Shown: positions 8,350 through 17,516 of the stretch, piece after piece
Layout: each line of letters opens with the position of its first letter
How positions within the stretch are numbered: the first letter of the stretch is position 1
Source: Candidatus Methanoperedentaceae archaeon HGW-Methanoperedenaceae-1
GTDB taxonomy: Archaea > Halobacteriota > Methanosarcinia > Methanosarcinales > Methanoperedenaceae
Assembly: GCA_002839545.1 (NCBI GenBank)
Contig: PGYG01000011.1
Span: forward strand, 1-34,594
Reading direction: 5' to 3'
DNA: 34,594 nt
Translations under genes and position numbers: made by a program
Notes under the pieces: generated by a model
Seen by the model: only the letters and a program-made list of their open reading frames with translations
Told to the model about the DNA's origin: nothing
Database searches by the model: none

Positions 8350-9276
8350 ATGCCAAAAATCACAGTTATCGGCGCAGGAGCTGTCGGCGCAACAACAGCC
8401 CAGAGGATAGCAGAAAAAGAACTCGGAGACGTAGTACTCACTGACATCGTTGAAGGAATGCCGCAGGGAAAAGCCCTTGACCTCATGGAGGCAGGTCAAC
8501 TGATGGGATACGATTCCAACATCATCGGAACAAACGATTACAAAGACATCGAAGGCTCGGATGTCGTTGTCATAACCGCAGGAATAGCACGCAAACCAGG
8601 CATGACCCGTGACGACCTCCTGAGGATAAATTCCAACATCATCAGGGACGTATCGCAAAATATCGCAAAATACGCTCCCGATTCCGTGATTATCACTGTC
8701 ACAAATCCCCTTGACATAATGACTTACGTTTCCCTGAAAACAACAGGCTTTGAACCAAACCGTGTATTCGGCATGAGCGGTGTCCTTGATTCAGGCAGGT
8801 TTGCAGCATTCATAGCCATGGAACTTGGCTGCTCTGTGCGTGACATAAACGCAATGGTACTTGGCGGGCACGGCGATACAATGGTACCGCTCCCGAGGTT
8901 CACAACGGTTTCAGGCGTCCCGATTACCGAACTCATGCCTGGCTCCACAATCCAGCGCCTTGTGGACAGGACGATAAACGGAGGGGCTGAGATTGTCAAT
9001 CTCCTGAAAACAGGAAGCGCCTTCTATGCGCCGTCTGCTTCCGTAACAAACATGGTTGAAGCCGTCCTCAAAAACACAGGGCGGATTATGCCTGTATGCG
9101 CTTACCTGAATGGCGAATACGGTTACAGCGATATTTACCTCGGAGTTCCGGCAAAACTCGGGCGGGAAGGTATCGCAAAAGTAATCGAACTAAAACTTGA
9201 AGCAAACGAGAAAAAATCCATGGATAACTCTGCAAATGCAGTAATCTCAGGAATAACCGCTCTTAACAAGTTATAA
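8350..9276 (+). CDS. mdh: Malate dehydrogenase (LDH/MDH family)
   Basis: NAD-dependent oxidation of malate to oxaloacetate. This is a 308-residue member of the lactate/malate dehydrogenase superfamily, not the unrelated archaeal-only MDH family. The nucleotide-binding loop is VIGAGAVGATTA (GAGAVG at 8-13), with Asp32 after the second strand favouring NAD. Arg81 and Arg87 in ARKPGMTRDDLL match the malate-type substrate loop rather than the glutamine of lactate enzymes. The catalytic pair is Asp147 (LDSGRF) and His174 (GGHGDTMVP). The ATG is preceded by AGGTGA at a good distance, and a TTTAAA box lies near 8312. Confidence 0.95.
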   Translation: MPKITVIGAGAVGATTAQRIAEKELGDVVLTDIVEGMPQGKALDLMEAGQLMGYDSNIIGTNDYKDIEGSDVVVITAGIARKPGMTRDDLLRINSNIIRDVSQNIAKYAPDSVIITVTNPLDIMTYVSLKTTGFEPNRVFGMSGVLDSGRFAAFIAMELGCSVRDINAMVLGGHGDTMVPLPRFTTVSGVPITELMPGSTIQRLVDRTINGGAEIVNLLKTGSAFYAPSASVTNMVEAVLKNTGRIMPVCAYLNGEYGYSDIYLGVPAKLGREGIAKVIELKLEANEKKSMDNSANAVISGITALNKL

Positions 9277-9333
9277 TAACAAATACCATAATAATAATCC
9301 AGAAAAACGAAAAATACCCAGTATAAACCTCTA

Positions 9334-9352
9334 TTTAGTGTCCTGAACTAAA
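9334..9352. repeat. TTTAGT-N7-ACTAAA inverted repeat before the TrmO-like gene
   Basis: Perfect 6-bp arms flank a 7-nt spacer, in the 170-bp gap between mdh and the next gene; a further TACTAAA occurs at 9387-9393. The heptamer resembles the ends of the queA palindrome at 1141-1172. AT-rich motifs recur by chance, so a shared regulator is only a possibility. Confidence 0.35.
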
Positions 9353-9446
9353 CTAATTCAATACGAAAAGGATATGAATGGGTTTGTACTAAATGGGGTA
9401 ATATCTTCTATGGATAGGAAATAATTTTATTTTTCGAGGTATTGAC

Positions 9447-9734
9447 TTGAATTTAAATATACAACCCATCGGTATCATCAAAAAAACAGGTTCGGGGGTA
9501 TCTGATGTGTTAATTTATTCTGATTTTGAGAAAGTTCTATGTAATATTATGGGAAAGTTCGAGAACGGCACGAACCTTTTGATAGTACATAAAAACAGGA
9601 AGGTAAAAGACGAACACCAGGTAAAGGTATCATTAGCTGAATTAATTAATTTCAAAGGCAATCTCCTGAAAGTCAAAGGTTTAGAAGCAGATGATGATTC
9701 GGTTATTGATGTCAGACTGGGTAACGAGATTTAA
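9447..9734 (+). CDS. Minimal TrmO/TsaA-like (UPF0066) protein
   Basis: A 95-residue protein with the outline of the TrmO/TsaA beta-barrel family, which methylates t6A37 in tRNA. The start IQPIGIIKKTGSG resembles the family opening, LLIVHKNRK the central strand, and LAELINFKGNLLKVKGLEADDDSVIDVRL the C-terminal strand pair. The middle segment, which contributes much of the SAM site in full-length TrmO, is missing, so catalysis is doubtful. The start is TTG, chosen because GAGGT lies 6 nt upstream. fen follows after 14 nt, suggesting an operon. The family assignment rests on pattern resemblance only. Confidence 0.65.
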   Translation: MNLNIQPIGIIKKTGSGVSDVLIYSDFEKVLCNIMGKFENGTNLLIVHKNRKVKDEHQVKVSLAELINFKGNLLKVKGLEADDDSVIDVRLGNEI

Positions 9735-9748
9735 CCAGGGGCACAACC

Positions 9749-10768
9749 ATGGGTGTTGACCTCGGCGACCTTTTTGAGAGAACAGAAATAGAGCTTTCCG
9801 AACTGAATGGCAAGGTTATTGCCATTGATGCTTACAATACGCTGTACCAGTTTTTGAGTATAATCCGCCAGCGTGACGGTACGCCGCTTAAGGATGCGCG
9901 CGGTGAGGTGACATCACATCTGTCAGGTATTTTATACAGGACTACGAACCTTGTTGAGGCTGGTATTAAACCCGTGTTCGTATTTGACGGGAAACCACCG
10001 GAATTGAAAAAACAGACCATTGAGGGACGGAAAAAAACACGAACTGATGCGGCTAAAAAGTGGGAAATGGCAGTAGCTGAGGGCGCAGAAGACGCGGATG
10101 CTTTCAAGCACGCACAGGCATCTTCCCGTCTTGGCGGGGCTATGGTTGAGGATGCCAAGACCCTTCTTGGTTTTATGGGAATTCCTGTTGTGCAGGCACC
10201 GTCTGAGGGTGAGGCGCAGGCAACGTTTATGGTACAGAATGGTGACGCCTATGCAGTCGGTTCGCAGGATTATGATGCTCTTCTTCTTGGTTCGCCTGTT
10301 GTTGTCAGGAACCTTGCCGTAACCGGAAAGCGTAAACTTCCCGGGAAAAGCATTTATGTCGATGTGAAACCTGAGATAATCGAGCTTGAGGGCGGGCTTT
10401 CCAGACTCGGATTATCAAGGGAGCAGCTTGTTGATATTGCGCTTCTTGTGGGGACGGATTTTAATCAGGGGATTAAGGGAATCGGACCTAAAAAAGCGCT
10501 TAAGCTGGTTAAGAAGCACGGCAGTATTGAGGGTGCGCTCAGTGAGCTGGATACTGGTATAAAGCACATGCAGGAAATCAGGGAACTGTTCCTGAACCCT
10601 GCGGTGACGCCTGATTATGAGGTGAAGTGGAAACAACCTGACTCTGGTGCTATTATGGAGTTCCTGTGTAAAGGGCACGATTTTTCAGAAGCCCGTGTAT
10701 CAAAGGCAGTTGAGCGCCTGCTTGATGCTTCTGATTCAGGGCAGCAGACGCTGGATAAGTGGTTTTAG
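9749..10768 (+). CDS. fen: Flap endonuclease FEN-1
   Basis: Structure-specific 5' nuclease that removes flaps during Okazaki-fragment maturation and repair. The 339-residue length is typical for archaeal FEN-1. The N-terminal nuclease block begins MGVDLGDLF, with acidic metal ligands in VIAIDAYNTLYQF and VFVFDGKPPELK. The internal block has APSEGEAQA and VGSQDYDALLLGSP, then the helix-hairpin-helix segment LVGTDFNQGIKGIGPKKALKL. The last eight residues, QQTLDKWF (332-339), form a PCNA-interacting box. It lies between the TrmO-like gene and a nitroreductase with gaps of 14 and 8 nt, so all three are probably co-transcribed. Confidence 0.97.
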   Translation: MGVDLGDLFERTEIELSELNGKVIAIDAYNTLYQFLSIIRQRDGTPLKDARGEVTSHLSGILYRTTNLVEAGIKPVFVFDGKPPELKKQTIEGRKKTRTDAAKKWEMAVAEGAEDADAFKHAQASSRLGGAMVEDAKTLLGFMGIPVVQAPSEGEAQATFMVQNGDAYAVGSQDYDALLLGSPVVVRNLAVTGKRKLPGKSIYVDVKPEIIELEGGLSRLGLSREQLVDIALLVGTDFNQGIKGIGPKKALKLVKKHGSIEGALSELDTGIKHMQEIRELFLNPAVTPDYEVKWKQPDSGAIMEFLCKGHDFSEARVSKAVERLLDASDSGQQTLDKWF

Positions 10769-10776
10769 GTGGTATA

Positions 10777-11292
10777 ATGGAAGTGATCGAAGCAATCCAA
10801 AAAAGACGGAGTGTCCGGGCATACGAGCCGCGTGAGGTTGAAGAGGATAAACTGCTGCGGGTTCTGGAAGCAGGCAGGCTTTCGCCTTCTGCTTCTAACA
10901 GGCAGGAGCGGCGGTTTGTGGTGGTAAAGGATGCACAGACGCGAAAATTACTCTCGGTGGCTGCCAAGAACCAGAAATTCATAGCAGAGGCGCCAGTGGT
11001 TATTGCTGCCTGTGCTGCTGTTGATACTGACTATGTGATGATGTGCGGTCAGCTGGCGTATCCGATTGACACGGCTATCGCTGTTGACCACATGACCTTG
11101 CAGGCTGTGGGGGAGGGGCTTGGCACCTGCTGGATAGGCGCATTCGATGAGGACAGGGTTAAGAAAATACTGTGTATTCCAGAGGGAGTGAGGGTGGTTT
11201 CGCTTCTTGCTCTGGGCTATCCTGCTGATGTTTCACGTCCAAAATCGCGGAAAAGCCTTGATGAGATTGTGATGTGGGAAAAGTGGGGTTGA
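10777..11292 (+). CDS. Nitroreductase-family FMN protein
   Basis: A 171-residue flavoprotein of the nitroreductase superfamily, NAD(P)H-dependent oxidoreductases with variable electron acceptors. The FMN phosphate-binding start is IQKRRSVRAYEPREV, followed by RLSPSASNRQERRFVVV. Later conserved segments are AIAVDHMTLQAVGEGLGTCWIG and a closing LLALGYPAD. The start at 10777 is preferred over the GTG at 10759, which would overlap fen, because GGTGG precedes it. The substrate cannot be read from the sequence. The adjacency to fen looks like operon convenience. Confidence 0.88.
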   Translation: MEVIEAIQKRRSVRAYEPREVEEDKLLRVLEAGRLSPSASNRQERRFVVVKDAQTRKLLSVAAKNQKFIAEAPVVIAACAAVDTDYVMMCGQLAYPIDTAIAVDHMTLQAVGEGLGTCWIGAFDEDRVKKILCIPEGVRVVSLLALGYPADVSRPKSRKSLDEIVMWEKWG

Positions 11293-11302
11293 GATAAGGG
11301 AC

Positions 11303-11320
11303 TATTTTTGTGATTTATTC
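11303..11320 (+). terminator. T-rich terminator candidate after the fen operon
   Basis: A run of five T and a further T-rich stretch, starting about 11 bases after the nitroreductase stop, fit archaeal intrinsic termination, which needs T-tracts and not necessarily a hairpin. Low confidence. Confidence 0.3.
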
Positions 11321-11368
11321 TTAAAGGGCGGTTGGAATCAAGGTTCATTTCCTCTCCCCCATCGTAAT

Positions 11369-11380
11369 CTTTAAAATAAT
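11369..11380 (+). promoter_or_regulatory. TATA box for ilvD
   Basis: CTTTAAAATAAT lies about 31 bp before the ilvD ATG at 11406, so the leader would be only a few nucleotides long. Confidence 0.45.
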
Positions 11381-11405
11381 TAAGCCCATCTAACAATTGG
11401 ATACC

Positions 11406-13073
11406 ATGAGAAGCGACAACATCAAAAAAGGACTTGAGCGCGCCCCGCACAGGTCACTACTCAAAGCAGTCGGGCTGATAGACGAAGAAATGTCCCGCCC
11501 GTTCATAGGCGTGGTCAATTCATGGAACGAAATAATTCCAGGTCACATCCATCTTGACAAGCTCTCAGAAGCAGTAAAAGCAGGAATCAGGATGGCAGGC
11601 GGCGTCCCGTTCGAGTTCAACACCATAGGCATTTGCGACGGCATCGCTATGGGGCACACCGGCATGAAAAACTCACTTCCCAGCAGGGAAATTATAGCAG
11701 ACAGCATCGAACTCATGGTCGATGCGCACCAGTTTGACGGCATGGTCATGATACCCACATGCGATAAAATCGTACCCGGACACCTCATGGCAGCAGGACG
11801 GCTTGACATCCCGACAATTGTTGTAACAGGCGGTCCGATGATGCCTGGAATCGTGGGAGACGAACAGCGTGACGTCATATCACTATTCGAAGCAGTCGGC
11901 GAGCGCCAGAACGGTAAAATTACTGACCAGGACCTCAAGAACCTTGAGGACTGCTCATGCTGCGGCGCGGGTTCATGTGCCGGTTTGTTCACAGCCAATA
12001 CAATGGCATGCGTAACAGAAGCACTCGGAATGAGCCTTCCCGGATGCGGGACAGCACATGCAGTCGATGCCAAAAAAACAAGAATAGCAAAGCAGTCAGG
12101 CATTAAAATAATGGAACTTGTGGAAAAAGGTATTACTGCGCGCAAGATTATAAATGAAAAGTCGCTTGATAACGCGATAATCCTTGACATGGCAATCGGC
12201 GGAAGCTCAAATACAGCCCTTCACCTTCCTGCAATAGCAGCGGAATACGGACTTGACCTGCCGCTTGAAAGGTTTGACGAAATAAGCCGGGAAACACCCC
12301 ATCTCATAAACCTGCGCCCAGGAGGTAACAGGTTCCTTATTGACTTTGAGCGCGCAGGCGGAGTTCCTGCCATGATGAAACGGCTCGCATCACGACTTAA
12401 CCTTGACACAATAACCGTAACAGGAAAAAGTATCGGTGACAACCTTGATGAATACATTATCATAAACCCGCGCGCAAACCGGGAAATAATCGCAACCATC
12501 GAATCACCGGTGCATGCAGAAGGCGGCATCGCCGTCCTGAAAGGCAGTCTTGCACCTTCGGGCTCGGTCATAAAACAGAGCGCAGTAAGCCCGAAAATGC
12601 TGAAACATTCAGGACCTGCCCGTGTATTTGACAGCGAAGAAGATTCAATGGCTGCAATCATGGCTGGCAAAATCAAATCAGGAGACTGCGTTGTCATCCG
12701 CTACGAAGGACCAAAAGGCGGACCAGGGATGCGCGAGATGCTCTCACCCACAGCAGCAATTGCAGGTATGGGGCTTATCGAATCCGTGGCGCTGATTACT
12801 GACGGGCGTTTCTCAGGCGGCACACGCGGACCGTGCATAGGTCATGTTTCACCTGAAGCAGCAGAAGGCGGAGCAATAGCTCTTGTGCAGGAAGGGGATA
12901 TAATCGAGATAGATATTCCCAACAGGAAACTTGACCTGAAAATACCTGGGGCTGAACTTGATAAAAGGAAAAAAGCATGGAAACCTCCTGCGCCAAAAGC
13001 CACAAAGGGTTATCTTTCCCGTTACCGCCAGCAGGTCGGTTCAAGTGATAAGGGCGCAAGGTTTGTAAGCTGA
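11406..13073 (+). CDS. ilvD: Dihydroxy-acid dehydratase
   Basis: Dehydrates 2,3-dihydroxy-isovalerate and 2,3-dihydroxy-3-methylvalerate in valine and isoleucine synthesis, using an iron-sulfur cluster and magnesium. The 555-residue protein has the family length. It begins [19 protein letters not shown] and contains the cluster and metal ligands in [11 protein letters not shown] (Cys119, Asp120, Lys121) and [14 protein letters not shown], then [22 protein letters not shown] and the C-terminal [23 protein letters not shown]. The ATG at 11406 is preferred over a TTG three codons upstream because it gives the conserved N-terminus and the TATA box sits about 31 bp away. No other ilv gene is adjacent. 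Confidence 0.97.
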   Translation: MRSDNIKKGLERAPHRSLLKAVGLIDEEMSRPFIGVVNSWNEIIPGHIHLDKLSEAVKAGIRMAGGVPFEFNTIGICDGIAMGHTGMKNSLPSREIIADSIELMVDAHQFDGMVMIPTCDKIVPGHLMAAGRLDIPTIVVTGGPMMPGIVGDEQRDVISLFEAVGERQNGKITDQDLKNLEDCSCCGAGSCAGLFTANTMACVTEALGMSLPGCGTAHAVDAKKTRIAKQSGIKIMELVEKGITARKIINEKSLDNAIILDMAIGGSSNTALHLPAIAAEYGLDLPLERFDEISRETPHLINLRPGGNRFLIDFERAGGVPAMMKRLASRLNLDTITVTGKSIGDNLDEYIIINPRANREIIATIESPVHAEGGIAVLKGSLAPSGSVIKQSAVSPKMLKHSGPARVFDSEEDSMAAIMAGKIKSGDCVVIRYEGPKGGPGMREMLSPTAAIAGMGLIESVALITDGRFSGGTRGPCIGHVSPEAAEGGAIALVQEGDIIEIDIPNRKLDLKIPGAELDKRKKAWKPPAPKATKGYLSRYRQQVGSSDKGARFVS

Positions 13074-13114
13074 ACCAGGGTTCTTGTGAGCATAAAACGA
13101 GTATGGCTGGTTTA

Positions 13115-14890
13115 TTAATGAATGACCGCAGGTTCTTTTGGTAACGTCACTGCAAACACGCTTCCCTTACCCGGCATACTTTCAACGTTGATAGAACCGC
13201 CATGCTCTTCCACGATGCTTTTTGTAATGAAAAGCCCGAGCCCTGAGCCGCCATGCGACCTGGATGAAGTACTGTCAACCTGGTAAAACTTATCAAAAAT
13301 ATATTCCAGTTTATCCGCAGGTATGCCGATACCATTGTCTTTAACATGTACTTCGACATATTTTTCAAACTCAACTGCTTTTATTTCCACATTCCCATCT
13401 TGCTGGCTGAACTTTACTGCGTTACCCAGAAGATTCACAAACACCTGGACAAGCCTGTCTTTATCAGCAGGTATTTTCGCCAGATTAGCGGGAATATCAG
13501 TGACGATAGTAAGTTCTTTTTTATCAGACTCGTTTTTTATAATATCAATTGAAGTACTGATAATTTCACCAAGGTCAACCATTTCCATATTATATTTCAT
13601 CCTGCCCGACTCAATCTGGGAAGTATTCAGCAGGTCATCAATCATCATTGCCAGGCGGTCAATGTTTCTTATAAGTTTCTCATGCAGCTTTTTCCTGAGG
13701 TTAATGTCAATTTCATCTTCCAGACACATTTCAGCCGAAAGCCTCATGGCAGTCAACGGTGTTTTCAACTCATGCGATACCATTGATAAGAAATCTGATT
13801 TGGCTTTATCGAGTTCCAATAACCGTTTGTTTGCTTTTTGAAGTAACCTGTTAGATTCCCTTATTTCACCTGTTTTTTCAGCCACTTCAATTTCAAGCGC
13901 TTTATTCCACCTGAAAAGTAAGATAATAATCAACACAGTTGCGAGTAAAATAAATCCAACCGATATTCCCACAAATTTGAGCTGCTCCTTATATACTGAT
14001 GATATTAATTCATCTACTTCTGATTCCGGGGTGGTTACAGCTATCGATATATTCAGGTTTCGCCATGTTACAGGAGAGTACGCCACCAGTCGTTTAATGC
14101 CGGCATTGTCTTCAAAATAATAACCTGTGCCCTGATTACCATTAATCTGGTTAGTTATTATTTCACGCAGTAAGGGATTACCCAGCCCTGATTTATTTAA
14201 AAAGTTCTCACCAGGATTGTATCTCCCCGAACAGTCGTACAAAATCATCCCATTATCATCTATCATATAGATAAACCTGGAAGAATTGTGTTGGAGAAGC
14301 CGGTTTGAAATATCAGAGATTTTTATTATTGCCAGAATAACACCATCAAAAGTATTATTTTTATATACTGGCACCCATATAAAGATCCCAAGTTCACCTT
14401 CCAATAACATAATTGGTCGTGAGATAACTGTTTGTTTACTGTTTTTCACTCTTTCAAAAGTATCAACCAGGATAGATTCAGCTTCCGGGTCTCCACGCCT
14501 TGTTTCGTAAATGTCGTATCCAATCGGGGTGTTTTCTTCCGGGTAGCCCATGGTTACAATACCGCTCTCATCCAGGAATTGTATTGAATAAATGTCAGTA
14601 GTTTGATTGTAAACATTAATAAATTCACCAAACATCGGATAATGCTCATTGTCAGGATAATGCCTTGCAAGCGTTTCAATAATTATTGTCCTTTCATTCA
14701 GGAATGCCATTATTCCGCTGGCTGTTTGTCTGGATTGTAACAATTGCTGTTCATTGAACTGTTTCTGGACAACATCCTGTACTTCATGGTTTGCTTTTAT
14801 CCCGGAAAATATGATTATAATCAATATAAACAGGCAGCAACCCGGGATTAAGTACCGGTTCCGTTTATCGTTGAATAATTTATTTTTCAT
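13115..14890 (-). CDS. Sensor histidine kinase with extracytoplasmic double sensor domain
   Basis: A 591-residue membrane kinase. Transmembrane helices at about 13-31 and 306-326 enclose a 270-residue outside region. Its first part resembles a CHASE domain (GYPEENTPIGYDIYETRRGD, then SRPIMLLEGELGIFIWVPVY) and its second part a Cache-like fold. After a short coiled coil comes HisKA with the phospho-accepting His373 in SHELKTPL, and a complete ATPase domain: N-box NLLGNAVKFS (485-495), DNGIGI (518-523) and GGSGLGLFI (547-555). No response regulator or receiver domain is nearby, so it is an orphan. It is convergent with ilvD; the signal and target are unknown. Confidence 0.93.
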   Translation of the reverse strand: MKNKLFNDKRNRYLIPGCCLFILIIIIFSGIKANHEVQDVVQKQFNEQQLLQSRQTASGIMAFLNERTIIIETLARHYPDNEHYPMFGEFINVYNQTTDIYSIQFLDESGIVTMGYPEENTPIGYDIYETRRGDPEAESILVDTFERVKNSKQTVISRPIMLLEGELGIFIWVPVYKNNTFDGVILAIIKISDISNRLLQHNSSRFIYMIDDNGMILYDCSGRYNPGENFLNKSGLGNPLLREIITNQINGNQGTGYYFEDNAGIKRLVAYSPVTWRNLNISIAVTTPESEVDELISSVYKEQLKFVGISVGFILLATVLIIILLFRWNKALEIEVAEKTGEIRESNRLLQKANKRLLELDKAKSDFLSMVSHELKTPLTAMRLSAEMCLEDEIDINLRKKLHEKLIRNIDRLAMMIDDLLNTSQIESGRMKYNMEMVDLGEIISTSIDIIKNESDKKELTIVTDIPANLAKIPADKDRLVQVFVNLLGNAVKFSQQDGNVEIKAVEFEKYVEVHVKDNGIGIPADKLEYIFDKFYQVDSTSSRSHGGSGLGLFITKSIVEEHGGSINVESMPGKGSVFAVTLPKEPAVIH

Positions 14891-14942
14891 TTAAAAACAA
14901 CTAAGTAAACATTTTTCAATTTCATTTTCCAGGCGTTTTCTC

Positions 14943-14958
14943 ACGACATTTCAGTCGT
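14943..14958 (-). promoter_or_regulatory. Short inverted repeat upstream of the histidine kinase
   Basis: ACGAC-ATTTCA-GTCGT sits about 55 bp before the kinase start, close to where a transcript from the TATA-like box near 14966-14976 would begin. It is also about 27 bp past the stop of the upstream dehydrogenase gene, so it could be an operator or part of a terminator. Confidence 0.3.
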
Positions 14959-14984
14959 TAGAAGATTATATAAATATACTGAAT

Positions 14985-16373
14985 TCATTTTTTCTTTAAT
15001 ATCCCCCGCCCCGCTATAATCCCTGTCGCCGCCGCATTCACAATATCCCGCGAAAGACCGGCCCCGTCCCCTGCCGCAAACAGGTTACTGACTGAAGATT
15101 CCATGTTTGTATCAACATCAACCTGCATAGAATAAAACTTAATTTCAGGCGCATACAGTAATGTGGAATCAGAAGCCACACCCGGAATAATCTGGTTCAG
15201 TACCTCAAGACCTTCCGTGATATCAGTCACTATCCTGTGCGGAAGCGCCATTGAAATATCCCCCGGCGTCACGTCCTTAAGGGTATTTATCACGGAATTG
15301 TGCATGAGCCTTTTTTCCGTACTGCGCCTTCCCCGCCGCAGGTCACCCATTCTCTGCAATACTGGTTTTCCCCCGCCTATCGTTGTCGCAAGTTTTGCAA
15401 TCGAGCGCCCGTAGCGTACTGTATTCTCGATGGGTTCTGTCAGCTCAATCCTCACAAGGAATGCAAAATTAGTATTATCTGATTCTGAGTTTGTCATGGA
15501 ATGACCGTTTGTTGCGATGAAACCCTCGTACTCTTCCTTGACAACATACCCATGCTCGTTCGTACAGAACGTCCTGACAAAATCATCATACGTCCTTGTC
15601 TGGATATGGAACTTTGGGTCACGGTTGATTTTCGTTATCGGGTCCATTATAATTGCAGGAACCTCAACCCTGACGCCTACGTCAATATGACCGTACTTTG
15701 CCACGATTTTGTGTTTATTTACAACCTCATCCACCCATGTAGCACCGATACGTCCGGGTGCCATTATTGTAAAACGTGAGGTTAGCTCAGCCCCGTCATC
15801 CAGGATTACACCTGAGCAAACACCTTCTTTAATCACAAGGTCTGATACTTTTGTATTAAGAAGGAACTCAATCCCCTTTTCTTTCAGGTCTTTTTCAAAG
15901 TTCCCGATAACCTTCGGGGCATTATCAGAGCCCATATGGCGCTGTGTAATCTCGATAAACCTTGCTCCAACGGAAGCAGCGTTGCGTTTCAGTTTCTCGA
16001 CCTCACCGCCTTTCGGGATAAAAAGTGAATCCGGCGCACCATATTTCATGAATACCTTATCCACATAACCAACAAGTTCCCAGGCATAATCCGCATCGCC
16101 GGTCTGCTCTGCAAGGTCGCCGCCAATATCTGGTCGCAGGTTCAGCGTCCCGTCGGAAAATGTCCCCGCACCACCGACACCGCACATGATATCGCACGGG
16201 TCGCAGTGCGTGCAGATGCTGCGTTGTTTCATCTTGCAGCTTCGTTTATCAATATCGCGTCCCTGGTCAACTATAAGCACATCCATCTTACCTGCAAGTT
16301 CGTGCGCTGCAAACATGCCGGCAGGACCTGCGCCCACGATTATTACATCGTATTCGTTCTTTTGCGGTTTCAA
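14985..16373 (-). CDS. FAD-dependent dehydrogenase, COG2509 family
   Basis: A 462-residue flavoprotein of the uncharacterised COG2509 family. The dinucleotide-binding site is DVIIVGAGPAGMFAAHELA near the N-terminus, and the second FAD-contacting motif is NLFAAGDGAGLSRDIVNAA near the C-terminus. Between residues 50 and 75 lies a cysteine-rich stretch (SICTHCDPCDIMCGVGGAG) that could hold a metal or redox cysteines, followed by TFSDGTLNLRPD. The start codon overlaps the purP stop by 4 bp (ATGA), indicating translational coupling. The substrate is unknown; a link to purine synthesis is suggested only by this overlap. Confidence 0.9.
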   Translation of the reverse strand: MKPQKNEYDVIIVGAGPAGMFAAHELAGKMDVLIVDQGRDIDKRSCKMKQRSICTHCDPCDIMCGVGGAGTFSDGTLNLRPDIGGDLAEQTGDADYAWELVGYVDKVFMKYGAPDSLFIPKGGEVEKLKRNAASVGARFIEITQRHMGSDNAPKVIGNFEKDLKEKGIEFLLNTKVSDLVIKEGVCSGVILDDGAELTSRFTIMAPGRIGATWVDEVVNKHKIVAKYGHIDVGVRVEVPAIIMDPITKINRDPKFHIQTRTYDDFVRTFCTNEHGYVVKEEYEGFIATNGHSMTNSESDNTNFAFLVRIELTEPIENTVRYGRSIAKLATTIGGGKPVLQRMGDLRRGRRSTEKRLMHNSVINTLKDVTPGDISMALPHRIVTDITEGLEVLNQIIPGVASDSTLLYAPEIKFYSMQVDVDTNMESSVSNLFAAGDGAGLSRDIVNAAATGIIAGRGILKKK

Positions 16374-17440
16374 GATATTACCTCAGAAAGCCTGTTCACC
16401 TTCCTTGCTTCCTTGATTTCACGGGCAATAATCCGCCCGGTTGAGAGGTTCTCCTCGATTAAATCAGAGTACGGTGAACCTGAAATGAAAAGGTTCGTGC
16501 CAGCTACAATCCGCGCTGAGATTTCAAATACTTTCAACTCAAGATGGTCTGTCACCACTGTCTCAAGGCAGAACGGACCAATCATGCCGCCGAACAGTTC
16601 GAGGGATTTTTCTACTACCATTTCCCCCATTTCAAATATCCTCGGAAGAATCGATTCCCTGATTATAAGCGGCTGGTTTCCGGTCACAACAAATGTCGGG
16701 TAAATACCAGCTTCTGCAAGTTCTGTCGGTGAGCCAATCCTGAATATCTCATCTGCATTGGATTCAACACGCCTGTCGATACCTGTGAGTTTAAGCGTCC
16801 CCTTGCTCAGCGTGTATCCTTCTGTCGTTATTGGTGAATAATAATAATGCATGTAATAGCGTGTACCGAGAACGAATTCCTGGATAGTGTATTTCTCATC
16901 AGGTTTGATTCTATTCCTGAAATCCGAATAATTCTTAACGACAAAAAAGCCCATGCCGCCTTTTGCGCCGTGGTATTTTACCATCATCGGGGAATCAATA
17001 TCCTCCGGGTTCTTAATCTGCCTGGGCATTTTGATCCCTGCGGCTTCAAGCCATTCCCTGCTCTTGTCGCGGTCTGATTCCCATTCAAGCACATGCCTGT
17101 TCCCGAAGGTTGGAAGGCGCAAATTCACGAAATTGGAAGCACCAAGGTACTCAACAAAAGAACCGTGGGGAATAATTATCGCGTTTTTGGCTGCAAGTTC
17201 ATCTGTTCTTGTAAGGATTTCCTTGTAATCTTTCACGCTGAAAAACTCATCAGGTTTTGCCCTGGGAAAAGCGTCATAAAACTTAGGGGGCTTGCCTATG
17301 CAGATACCTATTGTCCTGAAACCCTCTTTTCTTGCCCCGTCAAAAATCTGGAGGCTGCTATGGGAACATACCGTGGCAATCGCCAGGTTTTCCTTATCAT
17401 ACCCCTCCAATATATCCAGAATTTCCTGTTTTGAAATCAT
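16370..17440 (-). CDS. purP: FAICAR synthetase PurP
   Basis: PurP is the archaeal ATP- and formate-dependent 5-formaminoimidazole-4-carboxamide ribonucleotide synthetase, the penultimate step of IMP synthesis. The 356-residue length matches known PurP enzymes. Recognisable segments are the start ISKQEILDILEGYDKENLAIAT, CSHSSLQIFDGARKEGF, IIPHGSFVEYLG, the ATP-grasp stretches MMVKYHGAKGGMGFFVVKNY and YTIQEFVLGTRYYMHYYYSP, and the C-terminal KVFEISARIVAGTNLF. AGGTG lies 5 nt before the ATG. It is coupled to the COG2509 gene downstream. A full-length purH elsewhere in the window could perform the same step with a folate donor. Confidence 0.95.
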   Translation of the reverse strand: MISKQEILDILEGYDKENLAIATVCSHSSLQIFDGARKEGFRTIGICIGKPPKFYDAFPRAKPDEFFSVKDYKEILTRTDELAAKNAIIIPHGSFVEYLGASNFVNLRLPTFGNRHVLEWESDRDKSREWLEAAGIKMPRQIKNPEDIDSPMMVKYHGAKGGMGFFVVKNYSDFRNRIKPDEKYTIQEFVLGTRYYMHYYYSPITTEGYTLSKGTLKLTGIDRRVESNADEIFRIGSPTELAEAGIYPTFVVTGNQPLIIRESILPRIFEMGEMVVEKSLELFGGMIGPFCLETVVTDHLELKVFEISARIVAGTNLFISGSPYSDLIEENLSTGRIIAREIKEARKVNRLSEVIS

Positions 17441-17516
17441 TGTGCACCTGTTTGTGCAATTGCTGTATGTTTTATTGAGTTAAATAATCTTGTAAATTAA
17501 AACCGGAGTTTTCCAA

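Noticed and set aside
8221-8658. Open frame on the minus strand spanning the truA-mdh promoter
   Set aside because: It covers both TATA boxes of the divergent promoters and lies antisense to the well-supported mdh start.
15163-16068. Open frames antisense to the COG2509 dehydrogenase
   Set aside because: They are shadows of a strongly conserved flavoprotein gene; translations are serine/proline/isoleucine-rich without domain features.
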